Source: Acidobacteriota bacterium
GTDB lineage: Bacteria > Acidobacteriota > Terriglobia > Bryobacterales > Bryobacteraceae
Assembly (NCBI GenBank): GCA_025354885.1
Contig: JANXLY010000056.1
Location: 29,135-93,134, forward strand
Direction of reading: 5' to 3'
Length of the DNA: 64,000 nt
Shown one piece after another: positions 15,629-24,726 of this stretch (positions within the stretch are counted from its first letter, which is position 1; every line of letters starts with the position of its first letter). The position numbers and the translations under genes are program-made. Under the pieces are notes generated by a model. It was not told the origin of the DNA and searched no databases. It was given only the letters and a program-made list of their open reading frames with translations.

Positions 15629-16375
15629 ATGAAGAAGAACATCTTAAATTTCGCGGTTTTGCTGATTGCCTCAGCGACCCAGGCGTTGGGAACAGATTTT
15701 AGCTTCTACTCCACCTTGAGGGCCGGACAACCGGGCGCTGCAGATTGGGAAATGGGAGTGGGATCCAACTTTCTCGCAAACACCGCAACTCAAAGCTTTG
15801 GCTATGAGACTTCAGGGCAACCGTATTGGCGCGCCGGCGGGCTGTCACAAAATTTCCGGATTGGCTGGAACGCAGTCACCAATTCCGCCTATGTAACGGT
15901 GTGGAATGCCGCCAATGTCGCCACAACTGCCACGATGAGCAACCCTGGTCCGACACTTGCCGCCAATGCCATCTGGACCCTTCCGGGATCGACAATGCTG
16001 ATCTGGGCACTTGGCGATTCCAGGCCCTCCTCGATTCTGTTGAGCGGGCTCACGCTGTCCCCAAATACTGCACTCGTAAGCGGTGTTCTTCCGGCGAGTC
16101 TGGGCGCATCGCAAACTGGCAGTCTTGTGATCAATGCCACATCGGCACCGATTGTGATCAATCCGGCCGCTAACGGTGGGAACTGGTATCTGGATGGCAA
16201 GGTTCAATTTACTGGACTCACTACACTCGGTGGAAATGCCCAACAATTCGATTTGCAATTCCTGATGCTCGCTTCTGGTCGAGATACGCCCGAGCCCGGT
16301 AGTTTGGCCTTACTTGGTGGTGGGTTGCTCGCTCTGGTCTTCATGAAACGGCAGCGGACGGGTAGCAAGAAGTGA
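15629..16375 (+). CDS. PEP-CTERM protein (paralogue 2)
   Basis: 248 residues. Signal peptide MKKNILNFAVLLIASATQALG, a beta-rich domain, then a classic PEP-CTERM tail: DTPEPGSLALLGGGLLALVF followed by a basic end (MKRQRTGSKK). This is the exosortase recognition signal, cleaved after export. It is closely similar to the product at 12956-13741. Its stop codon overlaps the GTG start of the chain-length/TPR gene (GTGA), so expression of this secreted protein is tied to polysaccharide export functions. The ribosome-binding site AGGAGA is strong. Confidence 0.93.
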   Translation: MKKNILNFAVLLIASATQALGTDFSFYSTLRAGQPGAADWEMGVGSNFLANTATQSFGYETSGQPYWRAGGLSQNFRIGWNAVTNSAYVTVWNAANVATTATMSNPGPTLAANAIWTLPGSTMLIWALGDSRPSSILLSGLTLSPNTALVSGVLPASLGASQTGSLVINATSAPIVINPAANGGNWYLDGKVQFTGLTTLGGNAQQFDLQFLMLASGRDTPEPGSLALLGGGLLALVFMKRQRTGSKK

Positions 16376-19300
16376 ACCCCGCGGCGCAGGAATGGCCGCC
16401 ACAAGTTCCCGGGCTTTCGACCCTGACCGAGATCGCCGAAGCAAGAGACCTCAAATGGTTCTTCATTCGGTATTGGAAGTGGATCGCATTGAGCGGCGCA
16501 CTGGCGGCAACGCTGGGCGTGGGATGGGTGCACTTTTTTCCTCCTCAATTTGTGTCGCAGGCGACGGTCCGGTTCTTGCCTCCTCAAGTGGCGGGACGAT
16601 TTGTAAATCCAAATTTTTCGATGGAAGTCGGACAACGCCTCTTTGCCCTTTCGCAATTGCTGGGCAGCCGTTTGACTGCGGCAAAGCTGATTGAATCTTT
16701 CGCGCTGTATCCCGAACGGCGCCGCTTTCAAACCGTCGAAGATCTCACAGCAAAGTTCATTGAAGACTTGCATGTGACCCGGACTGGTAGCGCGGGCGAC
16801 GACCCCAAGGCTGTGCCAACTCTCGCCATCTCCTTTGCCTATCCGGACGCCGAGAAAGCGCAACGCGTTGTTCAAAAACTGGTCGAGCAAATCTATGAAG
16901 AAAACCGCAAGTACCGTGGCGACCAGTCGCTCGGCACTACCGAATTCCTCACCGACCAACTGACTGCTGCTGAAGAACGCGTTCTCGAAACAGAGCAACG
17001 GCTGGGAGAGATCCAGGATGCGATTGGCCTCACCGTGTCACAAACGCGCCTCGGGCAATCCACCTCACGGAGCTATGTGATTGACTCGCGGTTGCGGGAC
17101 TTGCGCCATGATCGTCGCCAACAGGAAGAGCGGAAGGCAACCAAGCGCGCAGAGTGGGAACAGTTGGAACTGGTCCACCGAAGAATCGAAACACGGCCTC
17201 TGGAATTCTACATTCCCGAACTCGAAGGGATGCAAAGCTTTTGGACGCTCAAGGAGCGCGTCACAGCGTCAAAGAGCCGCCTCGAAAGGCTGAAGGAGCG
17301 CTACCGGGAGGGCTTCCCCGATGTGGTGTCGGCGGAGAATGACGTGCGGGAAATGGAGCAGACGACGGAGCGCTTTCAAAAAGAACGGGCGACGCGCCTG
17401 AAGAATCGCGATCTCGAAGTGAATGCCGGCCGGATTGCCCTGGCCAAACTGGAACTGCAGGCAATCGACAAAGAGTCTGGCGAACAGATTCGTGAAGAAG
17501 GCGAACTGCGGGCCGAAGCGCAGAAACTGCGCGAGCAGCAGGGCGCGCCCGCCGGGCAGGAAGTAGAACTTCTCGTCGCCAAACGTGAATATGAAAGTGC
17601 CAAAGAGCACCATGAGGAACTTGTGAAAAAGCATGAAGAATCAAAAACGGCGTCAGAGATGGAACGACGCGGCCAGGGTGAAAGTGTTGAGATGCTCGAG
17701 CCCGCTTCTCTGCCGACACGTGCTCTCTCGCCCACCTGGTGGATGCGCATCCTGCTGGCCGCTTTCCTGGGGCTTGGTGCCGGAATTGTGGCGTGCCTTG
17801 CGATCGTCCTACGGGCACCCAAAGTGCTGCACGGCGGGCATCTCGAGAACTGGGCTGGCCTTGAAGTGTTGGCCAGTTTTGTAACAGAAGAGGGCAAAAA
17901 GAAATCGAAAGCGGGCCTTCGGGCCAAGGCTGCTACTGCAGTTGCCTTAACCCTGATGCTCCTCGCTTCGAGCTGCTCAGAAGTGTTTGCCGCTCCCGCA
18001 GAACTTTGTGCAAAAGGTGAGATCGCCGAGCGCGAGGGCAAATTCTCTGCCGCCATGCTCTACTTCCGACGCGCCATCCAAAAGGACGCCAAGTACGCGC
18101 CAGCCTATGCGGCGATTGCCCGTATCGACCTGCAACTGGGCGAACTGCTTGCAGCGCGCGAAGCCCTCGCAAGAGCCGTGGAGCTATCCCCTACAGAAGA
18201 GCGTCTGGTGAAGCAACTCGCCGATACCAGCTACCAGATCTACTTTTCTGATCCAGGCCGCCCCACAGTACTGCTGCGCGAGGTCGAATCCCTTGGCGAC
18301 AAGCTGCGCGGTCGCTGGCCCGCACACCCGGATGGCTACCGCATTCTGGCGCAGGTTCTGATGGAGCGGCACCGTACAGAAGAAGCAATCCTGCTGCTCG
18401 AAGATGCGAGCAAAAAGGTAAAGAACAACGAAAGTCTGCGGGCCCAAATGGCGGCAGCCATGTACCGTGTCGGCAAGCTCGAAGAGTCTCAGCTTGTGCT
18501 GGAAAACCTCATCGAGAATAGCCCCGCCTATCTCGACGCTTACGATATCTTGTACCTGCAGTGGATGCAAAGAAAGCAGAGCAGCCACGCTAGAGAAGTC
18601 CTGGTCACGAAATGGGAGCACACACAGGAAATTGAATCCGCGCTGCAATTAGCCGCTCACGACGATGCGCATGGTCAGCGCGATCTTGCTCGAAAATCCC
18701 TCGATCTGCTGACGGATAGAGCCAGCCAAAAAGTTCTTGGCATGGCGAGGATCGGAGACTTCTGGTTGCAACGTGCGGAATGGGACCTTGCTCGCGCAGC
18801 TTATGAGAAGGGTCAATTGATCGAGAAGGGCAAGCGTGCCGACTACATCGGCAGAATTGCCGAATGGCATCTGGCCCAGGGCCAAAAAGTAGCAGCGCGC
18901 ACTCTTGTTGAAGCCGAGTTCTCAAAAGACTCCAGCAATATCCTGCTCGAAGCTTACCTCGCGGCGGTACGGCTCGGAGAGGTTCCTGTCGAACGCCGCA
19001 CTGAAGAGCGCAAACGCCTGGAGGCGATTCTGCAGCGAATGCCCGATTCGCCCTTCGTGCGCTATCACCTCGGGCGCGCTTATCTGCTCGAGAAAAACTG
19101 GCAGCCTGCCGCAGAACAATTTGAGCGATCCGTCAAGCTCGATGCAAATTATGCTGCCGGTTGGCTGGCATTGGCTGAGCTCGAACTCGTGCGCGGCAAT
19201 GTTGCCGTGGCCGAGCAGCGTGCCGAGACGGTCTTGCAAATGAATCCGCGTAACTCCCGCGCCATGATGGTTCGCGCCAGCGCTCAATCCCGTCGTGGCA

Positions 19301-20142
19301 AAACGGCTGAAGCAAAGACTTCGTTTGAAGACGTGTTGAAAGCTGAGCCCGAAAACAATGATGCCCGCTTCTGGCTTGCCGTCGCACAAGCGGAGCAGGG
19401 TCGCTGGGCAGAAGCAGCGAAACTGTTTGAAGAAGGCCGCACAAAAGAGTCCTCGAATCCACGCTGGGTATTGGCGCAAGTGGCCCTCTTGACTCGCGAT
19501 GGCAAAGAGGCAGAGGCCCGCAAGAGTCTCGAACACGAACTCGAGCGTCAAGGCCCCAAGCAGGAATTGCTCAGCCGTTTCGCCGAGTTGCAGATTCAGA
19601 TGAAAGATGGAGCCGGAGCCGCCAAAACCTATGATCGGCTGATTACGATGGCCGGCAATAATCTGAACTATCGATTAGGCAGGGCCGGCGCTGCTGCCCT
19701 CGCAGGAGATCGCGAAGCCGCTTTGCGCTACTACTCGGAACTGCAACGGGACCATGCCGCAGATCCCCGTGTATGGTTGCAGCCGGCCGCACTTCTCGGA
19801 GAAATGGGGAGAGATGCAGCGGCAAGGCATGCTTACGAAGAAGTGTTGAAGCGCGATTCAGAAAACGCGATCGCACTCAATAATCTCGCCTGGCTTCTGC
19901 TCCGCCGAGGTGAGGAACCACGCCATGCTCTCGAATATGTGCAGCGCGCAAAGCGCTCTGCCAGGCAGTCTCCCGAAGTAGACGGTACTCTCGCTGAGGC
20001 ATATCTAAAGCTCGACATGAACCGCAATGCCGTCGCTGTCTATCAGGAGATGCTGAGCTATCTGCCTGCCGCAGACAAACCAAGAGTCGAGAAACTTCTT
20101 GAGGGAGCACGTCGGCGCGGCAGGAAGGAAGGCAATTCATGA
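16372..20142 (+). CDS. Polysaccharide chain-length determinant fused to TPR (PrsT-like) protein
   Basis: 1256 residues from a GTG that overlaps the previous stop. Residues 1-480 are a Wzz/EpsF-type chain-length determinant: a first membrane helix about 36-56, long coiled coils about 170-430, and a second helix about 457-480. Residues about 515-545 (KKKSKAGLRAK, then a hydrophobic run ending LLASSC) look like a complete lipoprotein signal peptide inside the protein. From about 550 to the end come some 18-20 TPR units (for example AAMLYFRRAIQKDAKYAPAYAAIARI), as in the PEP-CTERM-system protein PrsT. The extra helix would place the TPRs in the periplasm. Usually these are separate genes. A separate GTG start at 17866 is possible but has no ribosome-binding site. 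Confidence 0.88.
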   Translation: MNPAAQEWPPQVPGLSTLTEIAEARDLKWFFIRYWKWIALSGALAATLGVGWVHFFPPQFVSQATVRFLPPQVAGRFVNPNFSMEVGQRLFALSQLLGSRLTAAKLIESFALYPERRRFQTVEDLTAKFIEDLHVTRTGSAGDDPKAVPTLAISFAYPDAEKAQRVVQKLVEQIYEENRKYRGDQSLGTTEFLTDQLTAAEERVLETEQRLGEIQDAIGLTVSQTRLGQSTSRSYVIDSRLRDLRHDRRQQEERKATKRAEWEQLELVHRRIETRPLEFYIPELEGMQSFWTLKERVTASKSRLERLKERYREGFPDVVSAENDVREMEQTTERFQKERATRLKNRDLEVNAGRIALAKLELQAIDKESGEQIREEGELRAEAQKLREQQGAPAGQEVELLVAKREYESAKEHHEELVKKHEESKTASEMERRGQGESVEMLEPASLPTRALSPTWWMRILLAAFLGLGAGIVACLAIVLRAPKVLHGGHLENWAGLEVLASFVTEEGKKKSKAGLRAKAATAVALTLMLLASSCSEVFAAPAELCAKGEIAEREGKFSAAMLYFRRAIQKDAKYAPAYAAIARIDLQLGELLAAREALARAVELSPTEERLVKQLADTSYQIYFSDPGRPTVLLREVESLGDKLRGRWPAHPDGYRILAQVLMERHRTEEAILLLEDASKKVKNNESLRAQMAAAMYRVGKLEESQLVLENLIENSPAYLDAYDILYLQWMQRKQSSHAREVLVTKWEHTQEIESALQLAAHDDAHGQRDLARKSLDLLTDRASQKVLGMARIGDFWLQRAEWDLARAAYEKGQLIEKGKRADYIGRIAEWHLAQGQKVAARTLVEAEFSKDSSNILLEAYLAAVRLGEVPVERRTEERKRLEAILQRMPDSPFVRYHLGRAYLLEKNWQPAAEQFERSVKLDANYAAGWLALAELELVRGNVAVAEQRAETVLQMNPRNSRAMMVRASAQSRRGKTAEAKTSFEDVLKAEPENNDARFWLAVAQAEQGRWAEAAKLFEEGRTKESSNPRWVLAQVALLTRDGKEAEARKSLEHELERQGPKQELLSRFAELQIQMKDGAGAAKTYDRLITMAGNNLNYRLGRAGAAALAGDREAALRYYSELQRDHAADPRVWLQPAALLGEMGRDAAARHAYEEVLKRDSENAIALNNLAWLLLRRGEEPRHALEYVQRAKRSARQSPEVDGTLAEAYLKLDMNRNAVAVYQEMLSYLPAADKPRVEKLLEGARRRGRKEGNS

Positions 20143-20978
20143 TTTCTCGAATTGGCGACGAAGTCGGCATTCCTGCTCCCGAAGGCTTGGCCGCCCTCGG
20201 AACTGCATGGCAGGACCATACGGAACAGACGGCTACAAAGAATCAGAACGAAGACTTCGAAGAACTTCGGGCTGAAAGCTGCGCCAGAAAACCTCGCGTT
20301 CTCGACATGCATTTTGTGCCGCAGATGAAGCTGGCAGATGCGGCAGCGGTGTTTCCCTGTCTCGATCCAAAGTACCCTGTCGCCTGGAAGCAGCAAGTGC
20401 GCCAGATGCGAAATCGCCTCACCCGCTTTGACGAAGAAGTACAGCAGCGCGAGAATCGCGGCGTTCAGGTCATCTCAATCGTCAGTGTGAATGGCCAACG
20501 GCCGCGCAAGGGCCTGGCTGCAAATCTGGGCTTTGCCCTGGCAGCCATGGAAGCTACAAAGGTTCTGGTCATTGATGCAAAAATCAGTCGACCCGACCTC
20601 GATCGTCTCCTGGGCCTCAGCGATGCGCGAGGATTGTGCGACGCCACTCGTGCCCAACGCGAAGATCTTCCCGATTGCTTTCGCCGCATCTCGGGCACAC
20701 AACTCTATCTCATGCCGCTCGGCAAGACCGAAAGATATGACACGGATGCCATGGATCTAAGAGGTATGCAGCGCCTGCTCGAAGGCTTGCGCAAGCAATT
20801 TGACTGGATCATTATTGACGGGCCGGGCTTTGATACTCCAGCCGATGCAATGGCAGTCACGCTTTGCGCCGATGGCACTGTCTATATCGTCGAACAAGGC
20901 GTAGACCGCTTCTCCGACCTGCGTCTTGCCTTTCAGCAGACTCAGGGCCGATATATGATCGGCGCAGTAATGATGTAG
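20139..20978 (+). CDS. Degenerate BY-kinase-like P-loop protein
   Basis: 279 residues; the ATG overlaps the upstream stop (ATGA). The C-terminal 170 residues align with the cytoplasmic domain of bacterial tyrosine kinases (CapB/Wzc/EpsG): VLVIDAKISRPDLDRLLGL in place of the Walker A' motif, and DWIIIDGPGFDTPADAMA as Walker B. At the Walker A position it reads NGQRPRKGLAANLG, lacking the GK[ST] core, and there is no tyrosine-rich tail. So it probably does not hydrolyse ATP in the usual way. The N-terminal 100 residues are of unknown nature. By position it is the partner of the chain-length determinant. Confidence 0.8.
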   Translation: MISRIGDEVGIPAPEGLAALGTAWQDHTEQTATKNQNEDFEELRAESCARKPRVLDMHFVPQMKLADAAAVFPCLDPKYPVAWKQQVRQMRNRLTRFDEEVQQRENRGVQVISIVSVNGQRPRKGLAANLGFALAAMEATKVLVIDAKISRPDLDRLLGLSDARGLCDATRAQREDLPDCFRRISGTQLYLMPLGKTERYDTDAMDLRGMQRLLEGLRKQFDWIIIDGPGFDTPADAMAVTLCADGTVYIVEQGVDRFSDLRLAFQQTQGRYMIGAVMM

Positions 20979-20984
20979 CTTCGG

Positions 20985-22184
20985 CTATGCCGATTCCGTT
21001 GTGGAACGCAGGAACGGCTGCGAGAAGAATTCCAGAAAGCGCGGCTTGTTCCGCGGCATATCGATGCGGCTGTCCACCATAATTTCTGCCAGCTTCTTAT
21101 AGCTCTTGCCCAGTGTGGAATCCATCTTGATCAGCGCGCCATTTTCCATCGAACAATTGGCCGTCTCATAATCGTTGAGGATGGTCATCTCTACCGGCAC
21201 TCCAACCAGCTTGGAGATCCGCTCTGCCGTCATCACATGACGGGGGAGAAAACGGTTGACGATCAGCCGCATTTGCTTATCCAGACCGGCACGCCGAAGG
21301 CGTTCTAGCTTACGTAGCAGCAGGTGTTGGCAGGCGAGTTCCTGAGTACATACGATGTAAACCCGCTTCGATTCGAGCAGGGCATCGACAGTTGTGGAAT
21401 CGAGATGGCCCGAAAGATCAAGACACGTCAAATCGTAAGCGCGGCGGAAAAAATGAATCAATTTGGTCGCTCGCGTGGAATCCATAAGCGAGGCCCCATC
21501 CAGGTCGGCCGGAAGTACGTCCAGATCGCCAACCTGAGAGCGCAGCTTCGACCACATCTCAACATCCATTTCGTCAACATTGATCAGAGCATCGCGGAGA
21601 GTACGTTCGGTTCTCAGTTTGAACAGGAATGACAAGACACCAGCATTGCGATCAAAGTCCGCCAGAAGCGTGCGTTTCGATGCCAGACGAGAGGCCGCAA
21701 AAGCAGCATTCGCCGCGATCGTAGAAGCCCCGGAGCCAGGTTTTGCCGGGAGAAAAGAGACGATGTCGCCTCCACTCGGTGGCGCAGTTGGTCGCAGGGA
21801 GAGTTTCTCTGCCTGCACTTTCAGGGTTGCCTCGATGTCACTCCGATCCGATGAGGTTGTCACATAATCGCGAACCCCGGCACGGAGCAACGTTGATAGC
21901 ACCGAGATATTCTCTTCGCAAAGAGCCAGGATCTCAGTGTTCGGAGCATGTTCCTGTACCAAAGCTACGATGCGAAGCGCCCGTGGCATTTCCATAAAGT
22001 CGACTATCAGCAAATCAGGAGCGCTCAGTCGAAGCATCCGCAACAAAGCGGCCTCATCCGGGTATTCCTTGATCCATTCGCTGAGTTCAAAGGCGCAGGA
22101 TCCGAAAATTGCCTCACGCAGCAGGGTGTGTTGTCCTTCTCTGGGGGCGATCAATACGCAATTCAACTTTTGGACATTCATCAT
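20985..22184 (-). CDS. CpaE-like response-regulator/ParA-type ATPase
   Basis: 399 residues. An N-terminal pseudo-receiver domain (LLIVDFMEMPRALRIV) is followed by a MinD/ParA-like domain with deviant Walker A KPGSGASTIAANAA, in which the usual second Lys is Ala, as is normal in CpaE, and LLADFDRNAGVLSF as the A' motif. CpaE proteins localise Flp/Tad pili. No other tad/cpa genes are in the window, so here it may serve the neighbouring polysaccharide export system instead; that is inference. It is convergent with the BY-kinase-like gene, with a 6-bp gap. Confidence 0.85.
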   Translation of the reverse strand: MMNVQKLNCVLIAPREGQHTLLREAIFGSCAFELSEWIKEYPDEAALLRMLRLSAPDLLIVDFMEMPRALRIVALVQEHAPNTEILALCEENISVLSTLLRAGVRDYVTTSSDRSDIEATLKVQAEKLSLRPTAPPSGGDIVSFLPAKPGSGASTIAANAAFAASRLASKRTLLADFDRNAGVLSFLFKLRTERTLRDALINVDEMDVEMWSKLRSQVGDLDVLPADLDGASLMDSTRATKLIHFFRRAYDLTCLDLSGHLDSTTVDALLESKRVYIVCTQELACQHLLLRKLERLRRAGLDKQMRLIVNRFLPRHVMTAERISKLVGVPVEMTILNDYETANCSMENGALIKMDSTLGKSYKKLAEIMVDSRIDMPRNKPRFLEFFSQPFLRSTTESA

Positions 22185-22330
22185 TATTTCCTCGTTCGTC
22201 TAGAGATTCACTGAAGCCTTCCGCTCCTCGACTCTTTGAAGGTACGACCCGGAGAAAACTATTCCAATCACTCGTTGGGACTACTCGGCCTATGACCTAG
22301 GACTAAACTGGCGGGAGTTTACTTAGTACT

Positions 22331-22627
22331 TTGGTTGGAGTGAGCAACGCGATTGAATCGGCAAGAAACATTGGACCCGTTACGGGAGCGGCACTCCGTC
22401 GCGTGGGCGTCGCTACCGTCGCAGCTCTCGAGCAAATGGGGTGGGAAGAAGCATGGCTGCGGCTCTGCCAGTCCAATCCAGGCTCTGGCTACCTGCATCT
22501 TCTGTGTGGGTATGCATTGCTCGGGGCAATCGAAAACATAGACTGGCTTCGATTGCCTGAGGAGCGCAAGCAGGCCGCAAAGCGCGTCAAACGCGAAATT
22601 CAGCGTGATTTGAGAAATCGAGCCTGA
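22331..22627 (+). CDS. TfoX C-terminal-domain protein
   Basis: 98 residues. Matches the C-terminal domain of TfoX/Sxy: ARNIGPVTGAALRRVGVATVAALEQMG, then YLHLLCGYALLGAIENIDWLRLPEERK. This domain is a helix-hairpin-helix-like fold found alone in many bacteria; the competence role of full-length TfoX should not be assumed. The start is either TTG at 22331 or GTG at 22340; neither has an ideal ribosome-binding site. The 3' end overlaps the ppk1 3' end by 28 bp in convergent orientation. Confidence 0.8.
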   Translation: MVGVSNAIESARNIGPVTGAALRRVGVATVAALEQMGWEEAWLRLCQSNPGSGYLHLLCGYALLGAIENIDWLRLPEERKQAAKRVKREIQRDLRNRA

Positions 22628-24717
22628 GCGTTTATTGCCTTGGGCTGATCGCGGTGCGGATTGCGTGCATAGCTGCCATCTGTCTGCATCGTACGGACCT
22701 TCGCTTCATCCAAAAGATAAGTATCGAGAATGTCTTCCCGGATGTACTTCTTGAGCCGTTTATCTTCAATCGGGAATAAGGTTTCCACGCGCCGGTGTAA
22801 GTTTCTAGGCATCATATCGGCACTACCCAGATATAAATCGTGCGCTCCGCCATTGCGAAAATAATAAATGCGAGAGTGTTCCAGAAAGCGACCGACCAGT
22901 GAGCGAACTGTGATGGTTTCGCTGATGCCAGGAACTCCCGGGCGTAGCGAGCATGCGCCACGAATCAGCAGGTCAATCTTAACGCCAGCCTGTGAAGCCT
23001 GATACAGCAGCTTGATGATTCCCTGGTGTGCCAGGGCGTTCATCTTGAAGATGATGTATCCTCCACGGCCCTGCTTCTGGTGCTCGATTTCCCGTTTAAT
23101 CAGCGCTTCAATGCGTTCAAAAAGATCGACAGGGGCGACGAGAAGTTTTCGATAGCTCTTTTTCGCAGAATAGCCCGTGAGGTGATTAAACAGATCGGTA
23201 GCATCTGCCCCCAGCGCCTCGTCGCAGGTCAGTAGACTCAAATCGGTATAGAGCCCGGCCGTAACCACGTTGTAGTTGCCGGTTCCAAAATGCGTGTAGC
23301 GACGTATCGTGTCTCCCTCCTTGCGAACCACCAGCGCCAGCTTCGAATGGATTTTCAGGCCAAGTAGGCCGTAGACAACATGCACGCCCTGCGCTTCGAG
23401 ACGTCTGGCCCATTCGATATTAGACTCTTCGTCAAAGCGGGCCTTGAGTTCGACCAGAACTGCCACCTGTTTGCCGCGCTCGTTTGCCTCTAGCAGACAG
23501 TCAACAACAGGAGAATTTCGACCGACGCGGTAGAGCGTCATCTTGATTGCCAGCACGTCGGGATCCTGGGCCGCTTTGCGCAAAAGATCTACGACAGGGT
23601 CGAAAGAGTCGAAGGGGTGATGCAACAAAATATCACCACGGCGGATCGTGCTAAAAAGATCTGCTCCCTCATTGAGCTTGGGGTCGAGTGCGGGTGGAAT
23701 CCTCGGAATGAACGACTTGTCGCGAAGCTCGCGCCGATCCACTTGCAACAGGTGCTTCAGACGAACAAACGAGATCGGATCCTCCACGCGATAAACATCA
23801 TTCCATTCCGCCTCAAGGTTGGATACCAGAATCTCAAGGATCTGGTCGGGCATTTCCTGATTGACCTTGACGCGCACCACATCACCGAAGCGCCGCTGCC
23901 GCACAGATTCTTCAATCGTTTCGAGCAAGTCGTCGGCTTCAAGCTCCTGTATGGCAACATCGGCGTCGCGTGTGACGTGAAAGGGATGGGCCTCAAGAAC
24001 TTCCATACCAGGAAAGAGCTCTCCCAGATGAGCCACAATCAGATGCTCGAGCCAGATAAAACGCTGTGTGCGAGAGCGCCGCAATTTTCCATTGGCCTCA
24101 ATCGGGATCAGTTGCGGCAGGCTATCCGGAACCTTCAGGCGGGCAAAGTGGTTCTCACCTTCAGTCCCGCGGATGAGAATGGCAAGGTTGAGGCTAAGGT
24201 TTGAAATGTGCGGGAATGGCCGCCCAGGGTCAAAAGCAAGCGGCGTCAGAACCGGATAGACCTTCTGCAGAAAATAGTCATGCAGGCGCTTCTTCGTTAC
24301 TTCATCGACATCCTGAATCGTGACAAATTCAATTCCTTCCTCCGCAAGCTCCGGCAGGATCGAATCATGCAGACAGCGACGGGCATCGATCATGAGCTGA
24401 GCCACGACGGGACGAATGGCATCGAGTTGCCCAACTGCGTTCAGGCCATCCGGGCCAAGCTCGTCGAGACCCGCATCCACCTGGTGTTTGAGGCCGGCCA
24501 CACGCACCATAAAAAATTCGTCGAGGTTCGATCCGAGGATCGATAGAAACTTCACGCGTTCAAGCAATGGGTTGAAAGGGTCAAACGCTTCTTCCAGCAC
24601 ACGCCGCTGAAAGCCAAGCAGACTCAGTTCACGATTGATGAACAGGCCGCGGTCGTCGAGTGAAAGTACCGCTGCGGGAGCCGGTTTTGGGGATGCCTTG
24701 CGTTTCGGTTGAGCCAT
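22600..24717 (-). CDS. ppk1: Polyphosphate kinase 1
   Basis: 705 residues, full length for the family. Reversibly makes polyphosphate from ATP. Domain order N, head, C1, C2 is clear: FINRELSLLGFQRRVLEEA at the N terminus, FLSILGSNLDEFFMVRVAGL, the phospho-histidine region IHSKLALVVR, FGTGNYN, and the C2 histidine region (YLGSADMMPRNLHRRVE). The gene is 9 bp downstream of the M28 peptidase gene on the same strand, so the two may be co-transcribed; no functional link is known. Confidence 0.97.
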   Translation of the reverse strand: MAQPKRKASPKPAPAAVLSLDDRGLFINRELSLLGFQRRVLEEAFDPFNPLLERVKFLSILGSNLDEFFMVRVAGLKHQVDAGLDELGPDGLNAVGQLDAIRPVVAQLMIDARRCLHDSILPELAEEGIEFVTIQDVDEVTKKRLHDYFLQKVYPVLTPLAFDPGRPFPHISNLSLNLAILIRGTEGENHFARLKVPDSLPQLIPIEANGKLRRSRTQRFIWLEHLIVAHLGELFPGMEVLEAHPFHVTRDADVAIQELEADDLLETIEESVRQRRFGDVVRVKVNQEMPDQILEILVSNLEAEWNDVYRVEDPISFVRLKHLLQVDRRELRDKSFIPRIPPALDPKLNEGADLFSTIRRGDILLHHPFDSFDPVVDLLRKAAQDPDVLAIKMTLYRVGRNSPVVDCLLEANERGKQVAVLVELKARFDEESNIEWARRLEAQGVHVVYGLLGLKIHSKLALVVRKEGDTIRRYTHFGTGNYNVVTAGLYTDLSLLTCDEALGADATDLFNHLTGYSAKKSYRKLLVAPVDLFERIEALIKREIEHQKQGRGGYIIFKMNALAHQGIIKLLYQASQAGVKIDLLIRGACSLRPGVPGISETITVRSLVGRFLEHSRIYYFRNGGAHDLYLGSADMMPRNLHRRVETLFPIEDKRLKKYIREDILDTYLLDEAKVRTMQTDGSYARNPHRDQPKAINAQARFLKSR

Positions 24718-24726
24718 GCTCTCTTT

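Noticed and set aside
20985-22184. Loss of the second Walker A lysine in the CpaE-like protein as a defect
   Set aside because: Ala at this position is common in CpaE proteins, so it is family-normal rather than a broken site.
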